From positions 2,791,670-2,855,669 of the forward strand of contig NZ_CP024636.1 of NCBI RefSeq assembly GCF_009728735.1: a stretch of 64,000 nt of DNA. The letters are read 5' to 3'. Source of the DNA: Pantoea phytobeneficialis. Its GTDB lineage: Bacteria; Pseudomonadota; Gammaproteobacteria; Enterobacterales; Enterobacteriaceae. Both the position numbers and the translations under genes were made by a program. The notes beneath the pieces were generated by a model. That model was given only the letters and a program-made list of their open reading frames with translations. It was not told the origin of the DNA and made no database searches. This document shows positions 12,621 through 22,275 of this stretch, in pieces (positions within the stretch are counted from its first letter, which is position 1; each line of letters begins with the position of its first letter).

Positions 12621-13292
12621 ATGTACTACCCGATTAACGAAATGTTCCAGACACTACAGGGCGAAGGTTTTTACACGGGCGTTCCGGCGCTGTTCATCCG
12701 TTTGCAGGGATGTCCGGTCGGCTGTAGCTGGTGTGATACCAAACATACCTGGGATAAGCTGGCAGATCGGGAGACCTCGCTTGGTGACATTCTGGTCAAA
12801 ACAGTGGAAAGCGACGCCTGGGGCAACGCTGACCCGGCGATGCTGCTGGAGACGATTCAGCGCCAGGGTTGGACGGCACGCCACATTGTGATCACCGGTG
12901 GTGAACCGGCCATCTACGATTTACGCCCACTGACCAGCGCACTGGAAGCAGCGGGCTTTGCCTGCCAGATTGAAACCAGTGGTACCCATGAAATTCGTTG
13001 TTCCGACGCTACCTGGGTGACGGTTTCACCTAAGGTGAATATGCGCGGGGGCTATGATGTGCTGCCGCAGGCGATGCAGCGGGCTGATGAAATTAAACAT
13101 CCGGTGGCGCGCGTGCGGGATATTGAAGCGCTGGATGCGCTGCTGGCGGGATTGCATGACGAGAAACCGCGTATTATCGCGTTACAGCCGATCAGCCGGG
13201 GTGATGCGGCGACCAAACTGTGCATTGAAACCTGCATCGCCCGTAACTGGCGTTTGTCGATGCAGACTCACAAATATCTCAATATTGCCTGA
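12621..13292 (+). CDS. queE: 7-carboxy-7-deazaguanine synthase QueE
   Basis: Radical SAM enzyme that converts 6-carboxytetrahydropterin to 7-carboxy-7-deazaguanine in queuosine synthesis. The product has 223 residues. The cluster-binding motif CPVGCSWC gives Cys31, Cys35 and Cys38, a CX3CX2C spacing typical of this family. ITGGEP supplies the SAM-binding GGE motif. The preceding pathway enzyme, QueD, is encoded convergently just downstream. Confidence 0.96.
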   Translation: MYYPINEMFQTLQGEGFYTGVPALFIRLQGCPVGCSWCDTKHTWDKLADRETSLGDILVKTVESDAWGNADPAMLLETIQRQGWTARHIVITGGEPAIYDLRPLTSALEAAGFACQIETSGTHEIRCSDATWVTVSPKVNMRGGYDVLPQAMQRADEIKHPVARVRDIEALDALLAGLHDEKPRIIALQPISRGDAATKLCIETCIARNWRLSMQTHKYLNIA

Positions 13293-13300
13293 TGACACCC

Positions 13301-13372
13301 GTAGCGGCGCGATTTATCGCGCATCTTTGGGCCGCAGCGCCAATGCAAAAGCGCGATAAATCGCGCCGCTAC
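13301..13372. repeat. Paired palindromic repeat between queE and queD, copy 2
   Basis: Two 22-bp arms in perfect inverted orientation, 13301-13322 (starts GTAGCGGCGCG) and 13351-13372 (ends CGCGCCGCTAC), separated by 28 bp. They form a large cruciform between two convergent genes and probably act as a bidirectional transcription end or mRNA 3' stabiliser. Confidence 0.85.
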
Positions 13373-13377
13373 GATTT

Positions 13378-13737
13378 CTAGCCGCGATAGACACAACCTG
13401 CGGTGCAGGTTTCTTTGATCATCACAGCGCTCAATTCTGGCAGAATCGGTTTCATCTCATCCCAAATCCATTTTGCCAGCACTTCACTGGTGGGATTCTC
13501 CAGACCGGGAATGTCATTCAGATAGTGATGATCGAGGCGATCATAGAGCGGTGCAAAGGCCGCTTTCAATTCTGCAAAATCCATAACCCAACCGGTATAA
13601 GCATCCACTTCCCCGGTAATTTCCAGCCGCACCAGAAAGGAGTGGCCGTGCAAACGACCGCATTTATGCCCCTCAGGTACATGAGGTAAGCGGTGCGCCG
13701 CTTCAAACTGGAACTCTTTAAACAACGTGGTAGACAT
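13378..13737 (-). CDS. queD: 6-carboxy-5,6,7,8-tetrahydropterin synthase QueD
   Basis: Converts dihydroneopterin triphosphate to 6-carboxytetrahydropterin, the QueE substrate. The 119-residue product has zinc-binding histidines His15 (AAHRLPH), His30 and His32 (LHGHSF), the catalytic Cys26 in HKCGRLHGH, and the C-terminal [12 protein letters not shown]. It is divergent from cysJ and convergent with queE. Confidence 0.96.
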   Translation of the reverse strand: MSTTLFKEFQFEAAHRLPHVPEGHKCGRLHGHSFLVRLEITGEVDAYTGWVMDFAELKAAFAPLYDRLDHHYLNDIPGLENPTSEVLAKWIWDEMKPILPELSAVMIKETCTAGCVYRG

Positions 13738-14032
13738 AATGGCCTCAACATAAAATCCGCTGAAGTCTACCTGAAATACAGATTTTTAGCACCCGTTACC
13801 GCTGAACAGGGCATTTTACGCACTCAGCCTGATGAAACGATAAATTAACTCGTTGAATATAAATTGCTTTATTTACCACTTTTGCTGGTTAGCATTACCC
13901 GAAAAACCACTTAGTCATTTTGGTTATTTATTATGTCGAAGCTTTATTTAATCGTTAATATACGGGCCGGTAACCTATTCACTCTTCCGCCATTTTACGG
14001 TCCGGACTTCTGATACTGGAATTTTTAACGCG
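13738..14032 (+). promoter_or_regulatory. Divergent queD/cysJ control region
   Basis: About 295 bp, distinctly AT-rich compared with its surroundings, holding the start region of cysJIH. In E. coli the corresponding region binds CysB with acetylserine. I see several AT-rich half-site-like stretches (for example TTTGGTTATTTATTATG near 13919) but no site I can define confidently, and no small gene. Confidence 0.5.
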
Positions 14033-15838
14033 ATGACGACTCAGGCACCCCCAGGTTCACTGCTGCCGCTAACCCCGGAGCAACTCGCGCGCTTACAGGC
14101 AGCGACTACCGATTTCTCTACCACCCAAATGGCATGGCTTTCGGGTTATTTCTGGGGCATGGTCAACCAGACGCCTGGTGCCGTTGCCACACCGGCACCG
14201 GTGCAGGCCGAGGCGCCGACCATCCTGTTGATCTCCGCATCGCAAACCGGCAATGCCCGTCGCCTGGCGGAACATCTGCGTGATGACCTGCTGGCGGCAA
14301 AACTGAACGTCAATCTGGTCAATGCCGGTGACTACAAATTTAAACAAATCGGCCAGGAAAAACTGCTGGTGGTGGTGACCTCCACCCAGGGCGAAGGTGA
14401 GCCACCTGAAGAAGCAGTGGCGTTACATAAATTCCTGATGTCGAAAAAAGCGCCGACCCTGAACGGCGCCGCCTTTGCCGTATTCGGCCTGGGCGACACC
14501 TCCTACGAATTCTTCAGCAAAGCCGGTAAGGATTTCGACAGCCGTCTGGCTGAACTGGGCGCAGAACGTTTGCTGGATCGCGTCGATGCCGATGTGGAAT
14601 ATGCGGAGCAGGCAAGCGCCTGGCGTAAGCAGCTCACCGACATCCTCAAAGCGCGAGTGCCGAGCGAAGCGCCAGCCGTGGCAGCAGTAACCGCTGCGGG
14701 TAGCATTAATGAAATCCACAGCAGCCCCTACAGCAAAGAAGCTCCGCTGACTGCCAGCTTTGCCGTAAACCAGAAAATTACTGGCCGTGATTCCGATAAA
14801 GATGTACGTCATATCGAAATCGATCTCGGTGATTCCGGTCTGCGTTACCAGCCGGGCGATGCCCTCGGTGTCTGGTTTGAAAACGATCCGGCGCTGGTTA
14901 AAGAGTTGCTGGAATTGTTATGGCTGAAAGGCGATGAGCCGGTGACGATCCACGGTGAGACCTTGCCGCTGGCGGAGGCACTGCAACGTCATTTTGAGCT
15001 GACGGTTAATACACCGCAGATCGTTGAACACTACGCCGCGTTGTCACGTAACGACGCGCTGCTGGCGCTGGTTGGTGATAAGCCGAAACTCCAGCACTAC
15101 GCACAGAGCCTGCCGATTGTCGATATGGTGCGTCAGGCTCCGACTGAATTGAATGCAGAACAGTTGACCAGCCTGTTACGTCCTTTGACGCCACGCCTCT
15201 ACTCCATCGCCTCTTCGCAGGCAGAGAACGAGACTGAAGTGCATATCACGGTGGGTGCGGTGCGCTACGAGATTGAGGGGCGTCAGCGTGGTGGCGGTGC
15301 TTCCACCTGGCTGGCGGATCGTCTGGAAGAAGACAGTGACATCCGGGTATTTATCGAACATAACGATAACTTCCGTCTGCCTGCCAACCCGGAAACCCCG
15401 GTGATTATGATCGGTCCGGGCACCGGTATTGCGCCGTTCCGCGCTTTTATGCAGCAGCGCGATAATGAGGGTGCAGGCGGTAAAAACTGGTTGTTCTTCG
15501 GCAACCCACACTTCACCGACGATTTCCTGTATCAGGTTGAATGGCAGAAGTATGTCAAAGACGGCTTGCTGACCAATATCGACCTTGCCTGGTCGCGCGA
15601 TCAGGCGGAGAAGATTTACGTACAAGATAAGATCCGCGCTAAAGGTGCGGAAGTGTGGCGCTGGATCGAAGAGGGCGCACACCTTTACGTCTGCGGCGAC
15701 GCCAATCGCATGGCGAAAGACGTTGAGCAGGCATTACTGGATGTGGTGGTCGAGCACGGTGCAATGGATCGTGAAACGGCTGACGAGTTTTTAAGTGAGC
15801 TGCGCATTGAGCGCCGTTATCAGCGAGACGTTTACTAA
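14033..15838 (+). CDS. cysJ: Sulfite reductase [NADPH] flavoprotein alpha-component
   Basis: Passes electrons from NADPH through FAD and FMN to the CysI hemoprotein. The 601-residue product begins with a flavodoxin domain ([15 protein letters not shown] near 75, [12 protein letters not shown]). It continues with an FAD-binding region (RLYSIASSQ) and an NADPH-binding region ([30 protein letters not shown]), and ends in the family sequence ERRYQRDVY. It is first in cysJIH; its stop TAA shares one base with the cysI ATG. Confidence 0.97.
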   Translation: MTTQAPPGSLLPLTPEQLARLQAATTDFSTTQMAWLSGYFWGMVNQTPGAVATPAPVQAEAPTILLISASQTGNARRLAEHLRDDLLAAKLNVNLVNAGDYKFKQIGQEKLLVVVTSTQGEGEPPEEAVALHKFLMSKKAPTLNGAAFAVFGLGDTSYEFFSKAGKDFDSRLAELGAERLLDRVDADVEYAEQASAWRKQLTDILKARVPSEAPAVAAVTAAGSINEIHSSPYSKEAPLTASFAVNQKITGRDSDKDVRHIEIDLGDSGLRYQPGDALGVWFENDPALVKELLELLWLKGDEPVTIHGETLPLAEALQRHFELTVNTPQIVEHYAALSRNDALLALVGDKPKLQHYAQSLPIVDMVRQAPTELNAEQLTSLLRPLTPRLYSIASSQAENETEVHITVGAVRYEIEGRQRGGGASTWLADRLEEDSDIRVFIEHNDNFRLPANPETPVIMIGPGTGIAPFRAFMQQRDNEGAGGKNWLFFGNPHFTDDFLYQVEWQKYVKDGLLTNIDLAWSRDQAEKIYVQDKIRAKGAEVWRWIEEGAHLYVCGDANRMAKDVEQALLDVVVEHGAMDRETADEFLSELRIERRYQRDVY

Positions 15839-17562
15839 TGAGTGAAAAACACCCTGGACCGCTGGTCGTTGAAGGCAAGCTTGTTGACGCCGAGCGTCTG
15901 AAAAAACAAAGCAACTATCTGCGCGGCACCATTCTCGAAGATCTCGACGATGGCCTGACCGGTGGCTTTAACGGCGATAACTTCCTGCTGATCCGTTTCC
16001 ACGGCATGTACCAGCAGGATGATCGTGATATCCGTGCGGAACGTGCGGCGCAGAAACTCGAACCGCGTCATGCCATGATGCTGCGCTGCCGCCTGCCGGG
16101 CGGCATCATCACGCCAACCCAGTGGCTGGCGATTGATAAGTTTGCCACCGAAAAAACCATTTATGGCAGCATCCGCCTGACCAACCGCCAGACGTTCCAG
16201 TTCCACGGCATTCTGAAGAAGAACGTGAAACCGACGCATCAGATGCTGCATGAAGTGGGTCTCGATGCGTTAGCAACGGCCAACGACGTAAACCGTAACG
16301 TGCTCTGTACCTCGAACCCGGTGGAGTCGGCGCTGCATCAGGAAGCTTACGAGTGGGCGAAAAAACTGTCGGAGCATCTGCTGCCGAAAACGCGCGCCTA
16401 TGCTGAGATCTGGTGGGATCAGGAGAAGGTTGCCACCACCGATGAGGAGCCGATCCTCGGTGAAACTTACCTACCACGTAAGTTCAAAACCACGGTGGTG
16501 ATCCCGCCGCATAACGACGTGGATCTGCACGCTAACGATCTCAACTTCATCGCCATCGCCGAGAAGGGCAAACTGGTGGGCTTTAACCTGCTGGTGGGCG
16601 GTGGCCTGTCGATCGATCACGGTAACAAAGCCACCTATGCGCGCACCGCCAGCGAGTTTGGTTTCCTGCCGGTGGAGAAGATCCTTGATGTCGCGGCGGC
16701 GGTGGTGACCACCCAGCGTGACTGGGGCAATCGTACCGATCGTAAAAACGCCAAAACCAAATACACGCTGGAGCGCGTGGGCGTGGAAACCTTTAAAGCT
16801 GAAGTGGAAAAACGTGCCGGTATCACTTTCGGTCCGACGCGTCCGTACGAATTCACTAGCCGTGGCGATCGTATTGGCTGGATCAAAGGCGTCGATAAGA
16901 AGTGGCACCTGACGCTGTTTATTGAAAACGGCCGTCTGCTGGATTATCCGGGCCGTCCACTGAAGCGCGGCATTGCCGAAATCGCCAAAGTACATCAGGG
17001 CGATTTCCGCCTCACCGCTAACCAAAACCTGATTGTGGCGGGCGTGCCGGAGAAACAGAAAGCGCAGATTGAAGCCATTGCTCGTGAACACGGTTTGATG
17101 GAGCAGGTGACGCCGCAGCGTGAAAACTCGATGGCCTGTGTATCTTTCCCAACTTGTCCGCTGGCGATGGCTGAAGCCGAGCGTTTCCTGCCTTCATTTG
17201 TGACCAGGGTCGAAGAGATCATGCACGGCCACGGCGTGGGTGATGAGCACATAGTGTTACGCGTTACCGGTTGTCCTAACGGCTGTGGCCGTGCCATGCT
17301 GGCCGAAATCGGTCTGGTGGGTAAAGCACCAGGTCGTTACAACCTGCATATTGGCGGCAACCGCATCGGCACCCGTATTCCGCGCATGTATCGAGAGAAC
17401 ATCACCGAAGGGGAGATCCTCGCCAGCATTGATGAGCTGGTTGGACGCTGGGCGAAAGAGCGTAACGGTGAAGAAGGTTTTGGCGACTTCGTGATTCGCG
17501 CGGGCATCGTGAAGCCAGTGGTTGACCCCGCCCGTGATTTTTGGGACCCGGAGGCAGTATGA
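15838..17562 (+). CDS. cysI: Sulfite reductase hemoprotein beta-component
   Basis: Six-electron reduction of sulfite to sulfide at a siroheme/[4Fe-4S] centre. The product has 574 residues. The four cluster-ligand cysteines are in CVSFPTCP and TGCPNGCG (about 438-487), and sulfite/siroheme-binding arginines occur in [12 protein letters not shown]. Translational coupling is visible at both ends: one-base overlap with cysJ (TAATG) and a four-base ATGA overlap with cysH. Its siroheme is made by CysG, encoded 2.4 kb downstream. Confidence 0.97.
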   Translation: MSEKHPGPLVVEGKLVDAERLKKQSNYLRGTILEDLDDGLTGGFNGDNFLLIRFHGMYQQDDRDIRAERAAQKLEPRHAMMLRCRLPGGIITPTQWLAIDKFATEKTIYGSIRLTNRQTFQFHGILKKNVKPTHQMLHEVGLDALATANDVNRNVLCTSNPVESALHQEAYEWAKKLSEHLLPKTRAYAEIWWDQEKVATTDEEPILGETYLPRKFKTTVVIPPHNDVDLHANDLNFIAIAEKGKLVGFNLLVGGGLSIDHGNKATYARTASEFGFLPVEKILDVAAAVVTTQRDWGNRTDRKNAKTKYTLERVGVETFKAEVEKRAGITFGPTRPYEFTSRGDRIGWIKGVDKKWHLTLFIENGRLLDYPGRPLKRGIAEIAKVHQGDFRLTANQNLIVAGVPEKQKAQIEAIAREHGLMEQVTPQRENSMACVSFPTCPLAMAEAERFLPSFVTRVEEIMHGHGVGDEHIVLRVTGCPNGCGRAMLAEIGLVGKAPGRYNLHIGGNRIGTRIPRMYRENITEGEILASIDELVGRWAKERNGEEGFGDFVIRAGIVKPVVDPARDFWDPEAV

Positions 17563-18293
17563 CGGTACTCGATCTCGCAGCACTGAATGATTTACCCAAA
17601 ATTGATCGTGTGATGGCGCTGGCGGAAACCAACGCGCAGCTGGAAAAACAATCGGCAGAAGAGCGTCTGGGCTGGGCACTGAAGCAGTTGCCTGGCGCGT
17701 TTGTGCTGTCCTCCAGCTTTGGTATTCAGGCGGCGGTGTTGCTGCATATGGTGACGCAACAACAGCCGGATATTCCGGTGATCCTCACGGATACCGGTTA
17801 TCTGTTCCCGGAAACCTATCGCTTTATCGATGAGCTGACCGATAAGCTCAACCTGAATCTCCAGGTGTTCCGTGCGGAAACCTCACCGGCCTGGCAGGAA
17901 GCACGTTACGGCAAGTTGTGGGAGCAGGGCGTCGAAGGGATCGAGAAATACAACCAAATCAACAAAGTGGAACCGATGAACCGCGCGCTGGAAACGTTAG
18001 GAGCGCAAACCTGGTTTGCGGGTCTGCGGCGCGATCAGTCCGGCAGCCGCGCGCATTTGCCGGTGCTGGCGATTCAGCGTGGCGTATTTAAAGTGCTGCC
18101 GATTATCGACTGGGATAACCGCCAGGTACATCAGTACCTGAAACAGCATGGCCTGAAATACCATCCATTGTGGGACGAAGGCTATCTGTCTGTCGGAGAT
18201 ACGCATACCACCAAGAAGTGGGAGCCGGGGATGGCGGAAGAGGAAACACGTTTCTTTGGGCTGAAGCGCGAGTGCGGCCTTCACGAAGGTTAA
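17559..18293 (+). CDS. cysH: Phosphoadenosine phosphosulfate (PAPS) reductase
   Basis: Reduces PAPS to sulfite using thioredoxin. The 244-residue product has the PP-loop [33 protein letters not shown], and a single catalytic cysteine at position 239 in the C-terminal ECGLHEG. The extra cysteine pairs of iron-sulfur APS reductases are missing, which fits the PAPS-specific type. ATG 17559 overlaps the cysI stop by 4 bp and is preceded by GGAGG; an earlier in-frame ATG at 17541 lies inside cysI. Confidence 0.96.
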   Translation: MTVLDLAALNDLPKIDRVMALAETNAQLEKQSAEERLGWALKQLPGAFVLSSSFGIQAAVLLHMVTQQQPDIPVILTDTGYLFPETYRFIDELTDKLNLNLQVFRAETSPAWQEARYGKLWEQGVEGIEKYNQINKVEPMNRALETLGAQTWFAGLRRDQSGSRAHLPVLAIQRGVFKVLPIIDWDNRQVHQYLKQHGLKYHPLWDEGYLSVGDTHTTKKWEPGMAEEETRFFGLKRECGLHEG

Positions 18294-18303
18294 TCTTCTC
18301 ACC

Positions 18304-18361
18304 GTAGCGGCGCGATTTATCGCGCGGTGTTTAAAAGACGCGCGATTTATCGCGCCGCTAC
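18304..18361. repeat. Paired palindromic repeat after cysH, copy 3
   Basis: Left arm 18304-18325 begins GTAGCGGCGCGATTTATCGC. Right arm 18340-18361 ends CGCGCCGCTAC but keeps ATTTAT rather than ATAAAT in its centre, so the arms pair except in the core. It lies between convergent cysH and the YCII gene. Confidence 0.85.
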
Positions 18362-18371
18362 GGTTCAGTGA

Positions 18372-18656
18372 TTAAATTCCAGTTAATGCCGCAAATGCCT
18401 CACTGGCACGCGTCACATTCACCTTGGTTACGTCGTAATTCGCCACCGCGACAAAGGGGTCTTCCGCCAGGATCGCATCCAACTCAGCACGTTCCATATC
18501 CTTCACCAGCACCATGCCGCCGGTACGCGGATCTTTACGTCCAGCCGCAATAAACGCGCCGCTGGCGAAATAGCGATCCAGCCACTCAATATGTGGCGCG
18601 AGCAGCGTTTCCACTTCGGCCACCGGGCGGAAATAGTTCAGATAAACCACGTACAT
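18372..18656 (-). CDS. YCII-family protein, YciI-like
   Basis: A 94-residue ferredoxin-like dimeric alpha/beta barrel protein. It shows the YCII pattern: an N-terminal hydrophobic strand, HIEWLDRYFASGAFIAAG with a conserved HxxWL-like element, a central GGMVLVKD and EDPFVAV near the C-terminus. Family members have no well-established enzymatic role, so I assign none. It is only 9 nt downstream of the iap-like gene on the same strand and probably co-transcribed. It is absent from the E. coli cysH-iap interval. Confidence 0.75.
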   Translation of the reverse strand: MYVVYLNYFRPVAEVETLLAPHIEWLDRYFASGAFIAAGRKDPRTGGMVLVKDMERAELDAILAEDPFVAVANYDVTKVNVTRASEAFAALTGI

Positions 18657-18665
18657 ATCAGATCC

Positions 18666-19685
18666 TCAGGTTGTTGGATTCGCCAGCTCGGTGAGCAGTG
18701 GCAACAGAATTTTCACGCTATCACGCGTGCGTTGCGTGATACGCCCCGGTAGCCAGTGGTCGAGATAGTTCAAACTATCACGTTCGGTTTGGTGGCGTAC
18801 GCTGCCATCCGGGAAGTGGCGGCTGCGTGCGCGCTGCTGTTGGCCATCTTTATTACCCAGCGCCCAGTTGCTGGCCGTCACGTCCAGCAGCGGCAACCCG
18901 GCTTTATCGAAGGGATTCACACCCGGATAATCCCGTGCGGTTAAGGTATGGGTCACAGCAGATATCCCCAGACGGTGCGCCAGTTGCACGGCACGGCCGC
19001 TGGTTTGCTTACGCACGGCGGAGGGGGTATTGATCCCGCTATTAAAGTAGAGATGATCACCCACGATCAAACTGTTCAGATCAATCACCAACAGGGTGTT
19101 TTTCTTCTCTTTGGCATCCATACGCGACAGATAATCATCCATCCCGTGCAGCCCGGTTTCACCGGCACTCAGCGCCACAAAGCGCACGCCATAATGCAAC
19201 GGCGTTTTGCTTAACTGTTGCGCCAGCTCCAGCATTACGCCAAGGCCGGAGGCGTTGTCATCCACGCCCTGTAAACGCAGACCGCCAAGGTTGTTGTCGG
19301 TTTCACGGCTGCTGAGTGGCGTCCAGGTATCAAGATGCGCCACGATCAGGATCTCCTGTGGCGCGCTACCGGCACGCGCGGCGATCACTGAAGTGGCAGT
19401 GACTTTGTGCCAGCGCATCTGACCCTGTTTTTCGCGCCAGTTATAACCGGTATTAAACTGACGGGTATTGCTCTGATAACCTAGCTGAGTGAACTGCTGA
19501 CGCAGGTAATCCGCCGTCATCAGCTCTGCCGGGCTACCACTCATCCGGCCTGGAAAATAGGTTGCGATATGGCGCAATTGTTGTTCGGCAAACTGCCCGG
19601 GTACGCTGTCTGTGGCCTGAGCAAGGAGAGGAAAACCGCCCGCTATCACTGCTGCCAGCAGGGCGCGGCGGAGGGTGACAAACAT
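18666..19685 (-). CDS. iap: Iap-like M28-family aminopeptidase, apparently degenerate active site
   Basis: Similar along its length to E. coli Iap, the periplasmic aminopeptidase that trims alkaline phosphatase N-termini. The 339-residue product has a signal peptide (about 1-24, ending near AQA). It retains AHLDTW (His ligand), DDNASGLG (bridging Asp) and a C-terminal RHQTERD His. Where E. coli has GEEEG, with a catalytic Glu and a ligand Glu, this protein has AGETG with one Glu. Where E. coli has NLDNL with the Asp ligand, it has DLNSL. It may be inactive or altered. The CRISPR-Cas locus next to iap in E. coli is absent. Confidence 0.85.
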   Translation of the reverse strand: MFVTLRRALLAAVIAGGFPLLAQATDSVPGQFAEQQLRHIATYFPGRMSGSPAELMTADYLRQQFTQLGYQSNTRQFNTGYNWREKQGQMRWHKVTATSVIAARAGSAPQEILIVAHLDTWTPLSSRETDNNLGGLRLQGVDDNASGLGVMLELAQQLSKTPLHYGVRFVALSAGETGLHGMDDYLSRMDAKEKKNTLLVIDLNSLIVGDHLYFNSGINTPSAVRKQTSGRAVQLAHRLGISAVTHTLTARDYPGVNPFDKAGLPLLDVTASNWALGNKDGQQQRARSRHFPDGSVRHQTERDSLNYLDHWLPGRITQRTRDSVKILLPLLTELANPTT

Positions 19686-19867
19686 AATGTGTCCTTTTCT
19701 GACATCCCGTCATGCTAAAAAAAATCTGCTTTAGTATGAAACTGTGACCGGTATTACACAATTTGAATTGCTCCGAAACGCCAGCAATATCATTTGCTAA
19801 GCACAAAATGTTCTCAACAATCCCGGCCCGTTATTCCATTCGGTAACTACTCATTCCAATTCGTAAT

Positions 19868-19897
19868 TTCATCTGCCAGAAGGCAGGGACGTATAGT
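19868..19897 (+). promoter_or_regulatory. Candidate promoter of cysG-cysDNC
   Basis: A good -10, TATAGT (19892-19897), with a poor -35, TTCATC, 18 bp upstream, as expected for an activator-dependent promoter. CysB is the likely activator on pathway grounds; the upstream AT-rich tract around 19840-19870 is where it would bind. Inference. Confidence 0.45.
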
Positions 19898-19931
19898 CGC
19901 GTTAACTTATTGTAAAACTGACAAGGTTAAC

Positions 19932-21347
19932 GTGGATTATCTGCCTCTTTTTGCCGATCTCAAAAACCGTCCGGTGCTGGTTGTCGGCGGTGGCGACATT
20001 GCTGCGCGCAAAATCGAGCTGCTGCGACGCACCGGGGCACGCGTGCTGGTCGCTGCGCGTGAGCTGGGCCATGAGTTGCAGGCGCTGCATGAGATTGCGG
20101 CGATTGAGTGGATTGCACAGACCTTTGATGAGGCGCAGTTGGATGGCGTGTTTCTGGTGATTGCCGCCACCGATGACAACGCCCTCAACAGCCAGGTATT
20201 TGAAGCAGCCAATGCGCGTCACAAGCTGGTGAACGTGGTGGACGACCAGCCGAAATGCAGCTTTATCTTTCCCTCGATTGTCGATCGTTCGCCGCTGGTG
20301 GTGGCGATCTCCTCCAGTGGCACCGCGCCGGTGTTGGCTCGCCTGCTGCGCGAAAAAATTGAAGCGCTGCTGCCGGCCAACCTTGGGCAAATGGCCGAGG
20401 TTGCCGGGCAATGGCGTGACAAAGTGAAACAGCGTTACCGTCAGATGTCAGAACGCCGCCGTTTCTGGGAACGAGCCTTTAACGGCCTGTTTGCCAGCCA
20501 GATGGCAGCGGGTAACGTCAATGAAGCGCGTCGCACCCTGGATCGCGAGCTGGAAAACGACAGTGACAATCAGGGCGAAATTACCCTGGTGGGTGCAGGC
20601 CCTGGCGACAGTGGTTTGCTGACGCTGCGTGGCTTGCAGGTCATGCAACTGGCCGATGTGGTGCTGTATGACCATCTGGTCAGTGACGAGGTGCTGGAAC
20701 TGGTGCGTCGTGATGCTGACCGGATTTGTGTTGGCAAACGCGCCGGTGCTCATTCTGTCCCACAGGAAGAGACGAATCGCCTGCTGGTGCAACTGGCGCA
20801 GCAAGGTAAACGCGTGGTGCGCCTGAAAGGTGGCGATCCCTTTATTTTTGGCCGTGGCGGCGAAGAGTTACAGGCCGCCAAAGCTGCCGGTATCCCGTTT
20901 CAGGTGGTGCCGGGTATTACCGCAGCCGCAGGCGCAACTGCCTATGCCGGTATCCCTTTAACTCACCGTGACCATGCGCAAAGCGTGATGTTTATTACCG
21001 GTCAGTGCCGCGCAGACAGCAACGGCATCGACTGGCCGTCACTGGCACGCGCACGTCAGACGCTGGCGATCTATATGGGCACGGTGAAGGCGGCGGAAAT
21101 AGCCACCGGACTGATAGAACATGGGCGCGATCCGGCGACACCTGTCGCGGTGATTGGTCGCGGTACGCGTCAGGATCAACAGGTGCTGACCGGCACCTTA
21201 GACCAGTTGGAGGCGCTGGCCGCCGTCGCGCCGACGCCAGCCTTGCTGGTGATTGGTGAAGTTGTGAATTTGCACGGGCAACTCGCCTGGTTTCAACATT
21301 CAGCACAGCAGGGGACTCGCGAGTCCGCCGTTGTCAATTTGGCTTGA
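19932..21347 (+). CDS. cysG: Siroheme synthase CysG (methyltransferase / dehydrogenase / ferrochelatase)
   Basis: Makes siroheme from uroporphyrinogen III for CysI. The 471-residue product has an N-terminal NAD-binding precorrin-2 dehydrogenase/ferrochelatase module ([11 protein letters not shown] near 17; [14 protein letters not shown]) and a C-terminal SAM uroporphyrinogen methyltransferase module from about 218 ([37 protein letters not shown]). I chose GTG 19932 (VDYLPLF) because it aligns with E. coli MDHLPIF and has AGG 5 nt upstream; the frame is open earlier, to 19794, without homology. The C-terminus runs about 14 residues past E. coli. It lies 9 nt before cysD, unlike E. coli, where cysG is in the nir operon. 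Confidence 0.94.
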   Translation: MDYLPLFADLKNRPVLVVGGGDIAARKIELLRRTGARVLVAARELGHELQALHEIAAIEWIAQTFDEAQLDGVFLVIAATDDNALNSQVFEAANARHKLVNVVDDQPKCSFIFPSIVDRSPLVVAISSSGTAPVLARLLREKIEALLPANLGQMAEVAGQWRDKVKQRYRQMSERRRFWERAFNGLFASQMAAGNVNEARRTLDRELENDSDNQGEITLVGAGPGDSGLLTLRGLQVMQLADVVLYDHLVSDEVLELVRRDADRICVGKRAGAHSVPQEETNRLLVQLAQQGKRVVRLKGGDPFIFGRGGEELQAAKAAGIPFQVVPGITAAAGATAYAGIPLTHRDHAQSVMFITGQCRADSNGIDWPSLARARQTLAIYMGTVKAAEIATGLIEHGRDPATPVAVIGRGTRQDQQVLTGTLDQLEALAAVAPTPALLVIGEVVNLHGQLAWFQHSAQQGTRESAVVNLA

Positions 21348-21356
21348 GGAAAAATT

Positions 21357-22265
21357 ATGGACCAAAACCGACTCACTCATCTGCGCCAACTGGAGGCAGA
21401 GAGTATCCATATCATCCGCGAGGTGGCGGCCGAGTTCAGTAATCCGGTGATGATGTACTCCATCGGCAAAGACTCCTCGGTGATGCTGCATCTGGCGCGT
21501 AAAGCCTTCTATCCGGGTACGCTGCCATTTCCGCTGCTGCATGTTGATACCGGCTGGAAATTTCGCGAAATGTACGAGTTTCGCGATCGCACCGTCAAGG
21601 CGATGGGTGCAGAACTGCTGGTGCACCGTAACCCGGAAGGGGTCGCTATGGGCATCAACCCGTTTGTGCATGGCAGCGCTAAGCACACCGACATCATGAA
21701 AACCGAGGGCCTGAAGCAGGCGCTGAATAAATATGGCTTCGATGCGGCCTTTGGTGGCGCGCGTCGCGATGAGGAGAAATCCCGCGCCAAAGAACGTATC
21801 TATTCGTTTCGCGACCGCTTCCACCGTTGGGATCCGAAAAACCAGCGCCCGGAGCTGTGGCACAACTACAACGGCCAGATTAACAAAGGTGAGAGCATCC
21901 GCGTGTTCCCGCTTTCCAACTGGACCGAACTGGATATCTGGCAGTACATCTTCCTCGAAAACATCGAGATTGTGCCACTGTATCTCGCGGCACCACGTCC
22001 GGTACTGGAGCGCGATGGCATGTTGATGATGGTGGATGATGACCGCATCGACCTGCAACCGGGCGAAGTAATCAAACAGCGTATGGTGCGTTTCCGTACC
22101 CTCGGCTGCTGGCCGCTGACCGGTGCGGTGGAGTCCGAAGCACAAACGTTGCCGGAAATTATTGAAGAGATGCTGGTCTCCACTACCAGCGAACGCCAGG
22201 GCCGTGTGATTGACCGCGACCAGGCCGGTTCGATGGAACTGAAGAAACGTCAGGGTTATTTCTAA
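21357..22265 (+). CDS. cysD: Sulfate adenylyltransferase subunit 2
   Basis: Catalytic adenylyl-transfer subunit of ATP sulfurylase, forming APS from ATP and sulfate in a complex with the GTPase CysN. The product has 302 residues with the PP-loop [17 protein letters not shown] near 40, [27 protein letters not shown] and the C-terminal STTSERQGR region. TGAGGAAAA precedes the ATG. It sits second in a cysG-cysD-cysN-cysC operon with 9-10 nt gaps. Confidence 0.97.
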   Translation: MDQNRLTHLRQLEAESIHIIREVAAEFSNPVMMYSIGKDSSVMLHLARKAFYPGTLPFPLLHVDTGWKFREMYEFRDRTVKAMGAELLVHRNPEGVAMGINPFVHGSAKHTDIMKTEGLKQALNKYGFDAAFGGARRDEEKSRAKERIYSFRDRFHRWDPKNQRPELWHNYNGQINKGESIRVFPLSNWTELDIWQYIFLENIEIVPLYLAAPRPVLERDGMLMMVDDDRIDLQPGEVIKQRMVRFRTLGCWPLTGAVESEAQTLPEIIEEMLVSTTSERQGRVIDRDQAGSMELKKRQGYF

Positions 22266-22275
22266 GGAGACGCAG

